Notes under the pieces: generated by a model
Database searches by the model: none
What the model was told of the DNA's origin: nothing
The model's input: only the letters and a program-made list of their open reading frames with translations
Shown: positions 14,888 through 22,095 of the stretch, piece by piece
Layout of the letters: each line of letters opens with the position of its first letter
Position numbering within the stretch: the first letter of the stretch is position 1
Assembly (NCBI RefSeq): GCF_001426345.1
Contig: NZ_LMEM01000011.1
Span: 248,001 to 312,000, forward strand
Direction: 5' to 3'
DNA from: Devosia sp. Root436
GTDB lineage: Bacteria; Pseudomonadota; Alphaproteobacteria; Rhizobiales; Devosiaceae
Length of the DNA stretch: 64,000 nucleotides
Program-made: the position numbers and the translations under genes

Positions 14888-15985
14888 ATGAATAGAACGG
14901 TGGCACTTCGATTACTCGGCGAGATCATGAATTGGGACGACCTCACGGCGGGCGAGGAGTACCAGTGGCTCGGTTTCATGGCCAAGCTTAAATACGATGG
15001 ATATCGGGATTTCGTTGCCGGTGCCCGATTTCTCGAGAGCTTGGCGGGATGGCTCAGGCAGTTTGCACCGGAAGACCGGTCGGCAGCCTACGCATTGATG
15101 AAGGACACGCTTGTCTATTTCGGGCCGATTGAAATCCGCCGCCTGGTCGAATCCTTCTATCCAGACATCGTTTTCCCGTGGGCCGTCAGCGAAGTGGCCC
15201 GGCGCAAAGGAATCCCTGATTGGCTGGTTTCAACTCAACAGCCTGACGAACTCAAGAAGTTCTTGAGGCAAACCCTGTTTGTGGCGTTAAGCGAAGGGGC
15301 GCACACCGACGCGATGCGACACGCAACCCCTAGTCTCTCCAACGAGCAGATCATCGTCTCCCATCAGGTTGACGACGAAAAGTGGGCTGGTTTGGTGAAG
15401 GACCTGCGGGAAGACACAAAAGATCCCAACGCCCTGTTCGCCCGGGCATATCTGGTCGACGATTTCACCGCATCGGGGACAACATTGATCCGACGTGAGG
15501 CCAATGGGGATTGGAAGGGCAAAATCCCCAAATTCCTTGAACGTGTGGCAATGGCCGAAAGTAGATCCAGCATATTCGAAGAGGGCTGGACGCTAGGCGT
15601 CCATCACTACATCTCCACTGCCCAGGCCGACGCAGCTTCGAATCGCCTGGTCGCCGACTGTCGGGATGCGGGCAAAATCCAGATGCCGGATGTGCTCGAC
15701 ATGTCCTACGGGTACCTCCTACCGTCGACGACCAAGCATGACGTCGAGGCTGAGCCGCTTAAGACGCTCATTTACAAATACTACGACAAAGCGATCGAGA
15801 CGCGACATAACACGGCTGGCGGTGGCAGCACCGCCATCAACGCCGGGTATAAAGATTGTGCGCTGACGGTTGTGCTGGATCACAACACGCCCAATAACAG
15901 CCTACCGATACTATGGGCCGAGTCTGAAGGCACACTTGGACACGCCATGCGACCTCTTTTCCGCCGGAGGCAGCGGCACACCTAA
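14888..15985 (+). CDS. Phosphoribosyltransferase-like protein of conflict-system type
   Basis: This 365-residue protein contains one strong motif, AYLVDDFTASGTT at residues 187-199, the PRPP-binding loop of type I phosphoribosyltransferases (two acids followed by T/S-x-S-G-T-T). The N-terminal 110 residues are helical and the region after residue 220 is unlike salvage enzymes, so it is not apt, hpt or pyrE. Similar PRTase-like domains have been noted by comparative genomics in predicted prokaryotic conflict systems beside P-loop ATPases. Its TAA shares a base with the ATG of the ATPase gene (TAATG, 15,983-15,987), so it is the first gene of a coupled operon. The base donor or acceptor is unknown. 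Confidence 0.7.
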   Translation: MNRTVALRLLGEIMNWDDLTAGEEYQWLGFMAKLKYDGYRDFVAGARFLESLAGWLRQFAPEDRSAAYALMKDTLVYFGPIEIRRLVESFYPDIVFPWAVSEVARRKGIPDWLVSTQQPDELKKFLRQTLFVALSEGAHTDAMRHATPSLSNEQIIVSHQVDDEKWAGLVKDLREDTKDPNALFARAYLVDDFTASGTTLIRREANGDWKGKIPKFLERVAMAESRSSIFEEGWTLGVHHYISTAQADAASNRLVADCRDAGKIQMPDVLDMSYGYLLPSTTKHDVEAEPLKTLIYKYYDKAIETRHNTAGGGSTAINAGYKDCALTVVLDHNTPNNSLPILWAESEGTLGHAMRPLFRRRQRHT

Positions 15986-17883
15986 TGTTCAATCCCTTTT
16001 TGAAACGTGCCTCCGAGCACCTCCGTGATGATGTTGCTTTCCTAGCAACCGTCAGCGCCGTGCCAGTCAGGGCCTATGTCGCGCCAAAGATGTCGGCTCT
16101 GTTCGATCGGCTGGTGATCTTCACTGGTACGCCGGGGAGTGGAAAAACCACGTTCGCCAAGCTGTTGCGGTTCAGCACATTGGCAACGCTTAATCGCCTC
16201 GCGACATTACCCGAACATCGCGAACTGCTCGATGCGATGTCCCAGATTGGCGCAACAGCCAATGGTTTGCCGCAGATCGCCGGCAGTCGCTTGCCCATGG
16301 ATCCGCGGTATCGGGAAATTTGGGAGCTGCCATACAGCGCTGAACTACGGAACAGGTTTTTGGCCCGACTTATCCAGGCCCGAGCGGTTCAGGAATGGGT
16401 CAGCGGCTTTAAGGACGCTGGCCTAGACCTGGAGACGGTGACGGTCGTGCCTCGCGCCGCAGGTTCGGCGACCCTCGAATCCATCGGAGGCGAGACCGTT
16501 GGCGAACTGGCCCGGCGCGCCAAATCAGTCGAGTCGTCGATTTTCAAGATTACGCGCGCCCTTGTGCCTCCCAATGAGGCCGATCTGCCGGTGGATGAGC
16601 TTGACGCCTATGATCCGTTTAGCGCGATCGAAGCCTTTCGACATTCGCCGAAGGACAGCAAGCCACGCGACATAAAACCGCTGGTTCTGCTGGACGATGC
16701 ACACGACCTACATCCCAAGCAGTACGAGTTTATGGAAGGCTGGCTTCGCCAGCGGGAGATTGGCCCAGCCCGGTGGATTTTGACCAGACTTGATGTGCTT
16801 GGCTCGCAAGAGGTCCTGGGGGACGAAGACGAAACCGATGCCAAGGCTGGTTTCGAAGCTCAGCGCGAGTTGACCTATATCAGACTACAAGGCGGCAAGA
16901 AGGGACGAGGCGGAGAACGGTCCGAATTCAGGTCCATGGCCGCCGACATCTCAAAACGTGCTTTGACGCAGCTGGACACCTTCAGCCGCAAGGGTCTGGT
17001 CAACCTGTCTTCACTGCTCGAAACGAACATGCCCGAGCTGTCAGAAAAAGCGCTGGCGGACCTAGAAGCAGCCATCGAGAAACACCGCTTTGAGAAGAAC
17101 GTGAACCTCGATCGCGTTACGGCCATACTATCCGAGGTCGAGACGTTTGCCACCAATAAGGCAGATATGACCCACGGTGTGAAGCTCAAGGTGGCCTCGA
17201 TCCTGCTACATAGGTATACAGGCCGGACCCAGACCTCGCTTTTCGACGACGAGGATCCGGAGCCGTCTCGCGAACTCAGTATTGGCCCGGAAGTCATTGT
17301 TGGGGCAAAGCTTCAGCTTATGCACGAGACGGGCGCCCCATTCTACTACGGGTTCTCGGATCTGGCAGACGGTAGCTGGGAAAACGCCCAACAGTTCCTG
17401 ACATTTGCAGCCGCCATAGTGGATGCAATCGAGACCAAGATCATCCGTGACCGCGGCCATATCTTAGACGCCGCCGAGCAAAACAAGATCCTTCGTAAGG
17501 TCGCACGCTCTTTGGTGGACGAATGGAATTTCCCTTTCAGTACAGAGGTTAAGCTTCTAACTGATTGGATCGCCCAGGTGGCATTGGCTCGAACGATGCT
17601 GCCGAACGCACCGCTTTCTGCGGGCGCGAACTCGGTTGCCATTCCGCAGGAGCAGTTCGACGCTCTCAAGGAGTCGAACGACAAATTGCTGTCGGTGCTG
17701 AAGTACGGGGTTGCCTATAATGCAATCTCGATACTGACCAAGAGATCCATCAAGAACCGGTTGTGGACCATCCTCGAACTTGGGGGGCCGTTGGTTTTGA
17801 TGCACGGGCTCCCGCTGCGCCGCGGAGGCACCGTGCATAAGACGCTCAAAGAACTGCAGGCGTCCATGCGGGGGAACGACTGA
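15985..17883 (+). CDS. P-loop ATPase of the PRTase operon
   Basis: This 632-residue protein has Walker A GTPGSGKT at residues 48-55 and Walker B LVLLDDAHD at 234-241 (Asp237, Asp238), followed by an arginine-rich sensor-like stretch (RWILTRLD near 266). About 180 residues separate the two motifs, longer than in simple AAA proteins, and suggest an inserted helical region. The C-terminal 350 residues are helical and unrecognised. The layout resembles the STAND/AAA ATPases that sense or transduce signals in conflict systems. It is coupled by 1-base overlaps to the genes on both sides (15,985 and 17,883). Confidence 0.7.
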   Translation: MFNPFLKRASEHLRDDVAFLATVSAVPVRAYVAPKMSALFDRLVIFTGTPGSGKTTFAKLLRFSTLATLNRLATLPEHRELLDAMSQIGATANGLPQIAGSRLPMDPRYREIWELPYSAELRNRFLARLIQARAVQEWVSGFKDAGLDLETVTVVPRAAGSATLESIGGETVGELARRAKSVESSIFKITRALVPPNEADLPVDELDAYDPFSAIEAFRHSPKDSKPRDIKPLVLLDDAHDLHPKQYEFMEGWLRQREIGPARWILTRLDVLGSQEVLGDEDETDAKAGFEAQRELTYIRLQGGKKGRGGERSEFRSMAADISKRALTQLDTFSRKGLVNLSSLLETNMPELSEKALADLEAAIEKHRFEKNVNLDRVTAILSEVETFATNKADMTHGVKLKVASILLHRYTGRTQTSLFDDEDPEPSRELSIGPEVIVGAKLQLMHETGAPFYYGFSDLADGSWENAQQFLTFAAAIVDAIETKIIRDRGHILDAAEQNKILRKVARSLVDEWNFPFSTEVKLLTDWIAQVALARTMLPNAPLSAGANSVAIPQEQFDALKESNDKLLSVLKYGVAYNAISILTKRSIKNRLWTILELGGPLVLMHGLPLRRGGTVHKTLKELQASMRGND

Positions 17884-18998
17884 TGCCGGGGCGTTGGAAT
17901 ACCTGTGTGCGCCACGACGAAGGTTCCGTAGACAATTTTCTGAACGAATACCTCGCCGATCCCAAACGCCGGCCATTGTTAATCGGAGCGGCAGGTTTCG
18001 ACCCCCGCTCTCTTATCTTTCCGCGCAAGATCGCAGATCTCGCTGGCGATCGCACCAAGGCGATAGCATTGCGGGAGGAGCGCGATGACGCACCAGAGGA
18101 ACTCGTCGCGAGCGGCAACAAGCACGAGCAAGCCTTCAGGGACATGTTCGGCAGTGCTGAGATGATCCAGGCCGCCATCTTCGCGGACGATCTTGCGGTC
18201 GTCGGTGGTCGGAAGTTCGTGGCAGAACTGAACAAGGTCGACCTGACCGGCTTTAGCGACATCTTTCTCGATGTGAGCTCAATCTCCGTAGGCGTCTATT
18301 ATCCAGTCTTTTCGCTGCTGCTGGAGAAGTCGGCTCACCTGGGGGTAAACCTGCATCTGCTGCTGGCGTCCAATCCAAATTCTGACCGTCGCGCCGTGCC
18401 CACCTATTCCGACCGTATCGACAGTCCCCACGGAATGGCATTCGAGAGCGACATGATTGGTGACGCGCGGCCTCCGAACGAGGGCAGATTATGGCTGCCT
18501 CAACTCAGACTGAATACCAACGCCGAATGCGCTCGCATCTTTGATGCCGTTAATCCCGACGACGTGTGTCCCATACTTCCTTTCCCGTCGCGAGATCCGC
18601 GAACGGCCGATCAAATTGCGACCGGCTTTGCTGCCGAGTTCGACGTGTGGGGCGTGGACCCCAGAAGCGTGCTCCTCGCGTCCGACTACAATCCGCTCGA
18701 TATCTACCGGTCCATCATCAGGCTCTCGCAAGCACGCAGGCACGTCTTTGGGGAGACGCAATCTTCCATCGTGCTGACGCCAATGGGTTCCAGGGCGACT
18801 GCGGTCGGGATGCTACTTGCAGCCTATGAGCTTCGGCTGCCGGTCATTTCTTCCGAAGTCCTGGGATATCGGTGGGAACCAGAGGTGTTGCCCGCGGAGG
18901 ATCGTCTGACTCACCTCTGGATCAACGGTCCAATCGATACTGTTGCTGTCGTCGATACGTCCGAAGTCAATCCTCAATCAGGCACTCAAACTGGCTGA
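17883..18998 (+). CDS. Unknown protein with GAAGFDPR loop, third gene of the PRTase operon
   Basis: The family is not recognised. In the 371-residue chain, PLLIGAAGFDPRSL at residues 31-44 is a beta strand followed by a glycine-rich loop, typical of Rossmann-like nucleotide-binding proteins. Other well-formed strands are FSDIFLDVSSIS (near residue 125) and SSIVLTPMGSRATAVGMLLAAYELRLPVI (near 295), where the latter resembles a second binding half. It has no membrane segment. Its ATG shares a base with the ATPase stop (TGATG) and its own stop shares a base with the next ATG (18,998), so all four genes are translated in step. It could be the enzymatic or sensing partner of the ATPase. Confidence 0.6.
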   Translation: MPGRWNTCVRHDEGSVDNFLNEYLADPKRRPLLIGAAGFDPRSLIFPRKIADLAGDRTKAIALREERDDAPEELVASGNKHEQAFRDMFGSAEMIQAAIFADDLAVVGGRKFVAELNKVDLTGFSDIFLDVSSISVGVYYPVFSLLLEKSAHLGVNLHLLLASNPNSDRRAVPTYSDRIDSPHGMAFESDMIGDARPPNEGRLWLPQLRLNTNAECARIFDAVNPDDVCPILPFPSRDPRTADQIATGFAAEFDVWGVDPRSVLLASDYNPLDIYRSIIRLSQARRHVFGETQSSIVLTPMGSRATAVGMLLAAYELRLPVISSEVLGYRWEPEVLPAEDRLTHLWINGPIDTVAVVDTSEVNPQSGTQTG

Positions 18999-19675
18999 TG
19001 CTTCCCCATTGCATAGGTTGTTATGGCCATCTCAAGGTTGCCGTTACCAAGATGAACCGACATGGATACGTGGATTGCGGATTGCGCTCATTCCCGGAAT
19101 CGAGGACCGAAGTCGGTATGGACGTTGCGCCCGGTGATCTCACGGACCTTATCCAGAGAAACATAGAACTCATGGCCTTCCCGCCATCAGCCAGGGAAGC
19201 GGCAACCTACGCCGAAGTGATTGCCCTGCCGCGCGTGGTCGCGAGGCGCCCGCCTACAAAGGATCTACTGGAGGCGGGATTTGTGCCGTATGACTGTCAC
19301 CGCAATTGCGCAGACCAGGCTGCTAACGACCCTAAGACTGCGAGCCGGCATGTGGTAGGTTGGCTTCCCTATGGTGAGGACCTGATCCTTCATTCAATAG
19401 CGGAGATTGCAGGCAGATGGCTGTGCCTTACGCCCCAATTCGTCGCTTCCCCCAGCCGCTTTGATTTCATCCCTGACCCACATATCGAGTGGCGCTATCT
19501 GGATGACGGCGTGTCCAAGACAGTGTTCCGTCACGGTCATGAGATGCCAGAGGCGCTGCGTAAGGACCCTCACCGGCACATCCGGATGCGGGACGAGTTT
19601 CTGGCAATGGTCAAGACTGGAATGTCCCCACTCGAGGCCAGAGATGCGGTCGCGAGAAACGACAGCGTGCCTTAG
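18998..19675 (+). CDS. Conserved hypothetical protein, last gene of the PRTase operon
   Basis: ATG 18,998 is chosen because it overlaps the previous stop as TGATG; later starts at 19,052 and 19,118 are possible. The 225-residue product has a recognisable but unnamed core: DCHRNCADQAA, RHVVGWLPYGEDLILHSIAE, then GRWLCLTPQF and FDFIPDPHIEWR. Small proteins with this 'C-H-x-N ... GW ... HS ... TP' arrangement are found in many bacteria without assigned function; conserved Cys and His raise the possibility of an enzyme. The last 50 residues are helical. Its role in the cassette is unknown, and it might be a passenger. Confidence 0.5.
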   Translation: MLPHCIGCYGHLKVAVTKMNRHGYVDCGLRSFPESRTEVGMDVAPGDLTDLIQRNIELMAFPPSAREAATYAEVIALPRVVARRPPTKDLLEAGFVPYDCHRNCADQAANDPKTASRHVVGWLPYGEDLILHSIAEIAGRWLCLTPQFVASPSRFDFIPDPHIEWRYLDDGVSKTVFRHGHEMPEALRKDPHRHIRMRDEFLAMVKTGMSPLEARDAVARNDSVP

Positions 19676-19816
19676 CGAGAAACCCAAACCCTGACGCTCA
19701 CTTTGGTGCCAACGGCGCAAACAAACGGCCCCTTTGAAGGATGCGCGGAACCACGATTGACGGCCGAAGTCGGGCGCACTTGCGGTTGGTAAGCCCGCAA
19801 CGGTCAGCGACCCGAC

Positions 19817-20497
19817 TCATAAATCGGTTGGGATGTCATGCGCCTCTTGGCCATGGGTCCGCTCCTCTGCATCGGCTCCGCCGTTCAACAGTCCAGCATC
19901 CTGAAGGGCTTCGAGCTCAGGTAGGTCACGCAAACTCGACAGCCCGAAATGCTCCAAGAAACCCTTGGTCGTCACATAGGTGAACGGCGCCCCGGGTGTG
20001 GGGCTGCGCGGCCCCGCGGTGATCATGTTCTTGTCCCGCAGCGCCCCGATGACGTCGCGCGACACATCCCGCCCCAGGATTTCCGACACCCCGGCCCGCG
20101 TCACCGGCTGATGATAGGCAATCGACACTAGCACCATGGCCTCGTTCTGGGTCAGATCAACTCCACGGTCCGGCACGGCAGCAGACGTGGCAATCGCATC
20201 GGCGTAAGCCGTTCGGGTGCGGAACGCCCAGCCCCCAGCGACACCGACCACATCATAGGGTTTGCCGCGCAACGCTTCGCGGATGTCATCGATCAGCAGT
20301 TCAATGCTGGCGTCGCGCCCGATCACTCGCGCCAGGACCTCACGTTCCACTGGCCTGGGCGCCGCGAACAGCACGGCTTCGATGCGGTTCATCCATTCGC
20401 GCCAGCGCAGGTCGGCCGGCATATCGGCCAACTCCGCATCGAAGATTGGTAGTTCAGCATCTGTTCGTTTGCGCCTGGCCATTTGTTTTGCCTTCAC
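19817..20497 (-). CDS. ScpB-like condensin subunit carried by the element
   Basis: This 226-residue protein shows the ScpB double winged-helix pattern: WMNRIEAVLFAAPRPVEREV near residue 35, then GGWAFRTRTAY, LTQNEAMVLVSIAYHQPVTR, AGVSEILGRDVSRDVI, and PFTYVTTKGFLEHFGLSSLR DLPELEAL at the end. Chromosomal ScpB works with Smc and ScpA in chromosome organisation. No smc or scpA is near, and this copy is coupled to a DUF1403 gene by ATGA overlap (20,494-20,497), a pair found on plasmids and islands of Hyphomicrobiales. It is probably an element-borne paralogue with a maintenance or regulatory role. It may act with host Smc or independently. Confidence 0.8.
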   Translation of the reverse strand: MKAKQMARRKRTDAELPIFDAELADMPADLRWREWMNRIEAVLFAAPRPVEREVLARVIGRDASIELLIDDIREALRGKPYDVVGVAGGWAFRTRTAYADAIATSAAVPDRGVDLTQNEAMVLVSIAYHQPVTRAGVSEILGRDVSRDVIGALRDKNMITAGPRSPTPGAPFTYVTTKGFLEHFGLSSLRDLPELEALQDAGLLNGGADAEERTHGQEAHDIPTDL

Positions 20498-21450
20498 AAC
20501 CCGTACAGTCGAAACGTAGGCCGGCCAGTGAGCTCGCGAACTGCGCCCAACTCACCCAGCCGATCGAACAGGCGCCGGGCCCCGCGCGCCGACAGTTTGG
20601 GACTCGACCAGGACCCCGGAACGGCGTCGTCAGAGAGCAGCAGTTTGACGACGTCGGCCGACCCCTTGGCCCGCAGCTTTGGCGCGACCGCGGCTAGCTT
20701 TGCGGCTCGCTGGGCCAGATCCGCGCCGAGATCGCATGCCTCCGCCGCAGCGGTCGCGTAGGCCAGGAACACGGCCCTAGCCCAGCCTTCTCCTCCCGGC
20801 CGGATGCGCTTCCGGTTCTCGCCGGACTTGAAGACGGCCGACGACACCTGCCCCATCAGCAGCGGCACCGGAACGGGCCATCTGAACTTCTGGGCGAGCA
20901 GCATGTCGACAAGCCAAAAGCCCAACAATTCGGCATCGGGCCGGGCCCGATAGACGGCAGCGGCAATTTCGGCCGCCAGCACGGGGCCCGGCCGCGACGA
21001 GACCCCCATGTCTTCGGCATTGGCGACGACCTCGGCGAGAGCGTGATCCCAGTGCAGGCCAAAATGCAGCTCGGCGACCGGGCGCACGGATTCCGCATCG
21101 CAATTGGTCGTGCGGCTGGCTAATCGGCGCCAGGCCATCAGTAGGTGACCGGAAGGGCCAGGATCGTCGCCCATTCCGCGCAGAAAATGGGCGTCGCGCA
21201 GGGCGGATTCGTCCTCGCGGCGCCCGGTCAAGTTCACCGCCGCCGCGGCGCACTGCAGGGCCAGGCGCTGCCGCCAGGCCCCGGCCCAGGAAAAGTCCTG
21301 GCGCACCAGATTATCCAAGGAATTCAAGGCCGCACCCGCCGCGTAAGCCGCATCGGCATCGTGCAACATCAGCCCGCGCGGCCGCGCCCACACCGGTATT
21401 TTTGGCACTGGAGAAGGGGCTGCCATGAGCAAATCAGCGCGTGATTTCAT
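20494..21450 (-). CDS. DUF1403-family protein paired with ScpB-like gene
   Basis: This 318-residue protein is recognised as DUF1403 by WARPRGLMLHDADAAYAAGAAL near the start, HWDHALAEVV in the middle, LLGFWLVDMLLAQKFRWPVPVPLL, and the end LSARGARRLFDRLGELGAVRELTGRPTFRLYGL. The C-terminal SARGARRLFDRL... looks like a winged helix that would bind DNA. The biochemical function is unknown. It precedes and overlaps the ScpB-like gene, and is the last protein-coding gene before the intact tRNA-Arg end. A 12-base sequence in its early coding region recurs inverted upstream, which suggests self-binding. ATG 21,450 is used; 21,426 is possible. Confidence 0.8.
   Translation of the reverse strand: MKSRADLLMAAPSPVPKIPVWARPRGLMLHDADAAYAAGAALNSLDNLVRQDFSWAGAWRQRLALQCAAAAVNLTGRREDESALRDAHFLRGMGDDPGPSGHLLMAWRRLASRTTNCDAESVRPVAELHFGLHWDHALAEVVANAEDMGVSSRPGPVLAAEIAAAVYRARPDAELLGFWLVDMLLAQKFRWPVPVPLLMGQVSSAVFKSGENRKRIRPGGEGWARAVFLAYATAAAEACDLGADLAQRAAKLAAVAPKLRAKGSADVVKLLLSDDAVPGSWSSPKLSARGARRLFDRLGELGAVRELTGRPTFRLYGL
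21396..21407. repeat. Inverted 12-mer, left copy (within DUF1403 5' end)
   Basis: GTATTTTTGGCA here is the exact reverse complement of TGCCAAAAATAC at 21,492-21,503. The two flank the start of the DUF1403 gene. Two perfect 12-mers about 85 bases apart suggest a looped operator pair. Confidence 0.5.
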
Positions 21451-21491
21451 GTCGGCAGGCTACCACCTGACGGCGCTTAAAGCCACAATAA

Positions 21492-21503
21492 TGCCAAAAA
21501 TAC
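21492..21503. repeat. Inverted 12-mer, right copy (upstream of DUF1403)
   Basis: TGCCAAAAATAC, the exact inverted partner of 21,396-21,407, lies about 40 bases upstream of the DUF1403 start where a regulator of the pair would bind. Confidence 0.5.
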
Positions 21504-21532
21504 GCCCTGCCTGTCGGCAGCCAATAATGACC

Positions 21533-21549
21533 GATAATCTTGCATTATC
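21533..21549. promoter_or_regulatory. Dyad GATAAT-5-ATTATC upstream of the DUF1403-ScpB genes
   Basis: Six-base perfect arms flank CTTGC about 85-100 bases upstream of the DUF1403 start. The site lies in AT-rich DNA that probably contains the promoter. It could be an operator, or an accessory site for the right element end. Confidence 0.4.
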
Positions 21550-21550
21550 A

Positions 21551-21917
21551 ATCTCTTACGCTAGGCAATGGCGTAGATATGAGCGGCTGAGCCGTCGAAA
21601 TGGACCCTTCAAGCGAGGGAAGCTGCGAACCTCGTGGCCAGGCCCCTAGACTGGATCAGAGATCGTCAGTTTGTGCTGGTCCAACCCGCTTTTGAACCAT
21701 AACTCCGACCGCTGCCTACGCGGGCAGCGCTCAACAGCGCGGTAGCACTCATCGCGCGACCGCTTCCGCAAAAAATGAATGAATCCAACGGGGAATTGCA
21801 CCCGTTCGCGGCAGCCAGCTCGCACTAAAGTGAGCTCTACTGCTTACGGGCGCCTTGCCTCTGGCAAAATTAAGCTCGCAAAAATCGGTCTAATGCATTG
21901 AAATATAACACAAAAAT
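21551..21917. other. Right-end gap of the element
   Basis: These 367 bases lie between the DUF1403 promoter region and the tRNA 3' end. No gene is supported. Short GC-rich inverted stretches (around 21,720-21,770) are visible but none is strong. Accessory arm-type integrase sites may be here; they cannot be identified without the left-end counterpart. Confidence 0.4.
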
Positions 21918-21994
<77 letters not shown>

Positions 21995-22095
21995 ATCCGT
22001 TGCGCGGGACTGGCCCGGGCTGAACAGGGCGCAACCTAACCAAAGCGGGTGATCCGCGCAACGGGCGTTTTTGGTCGATGGTACGCCGGCCCGGC

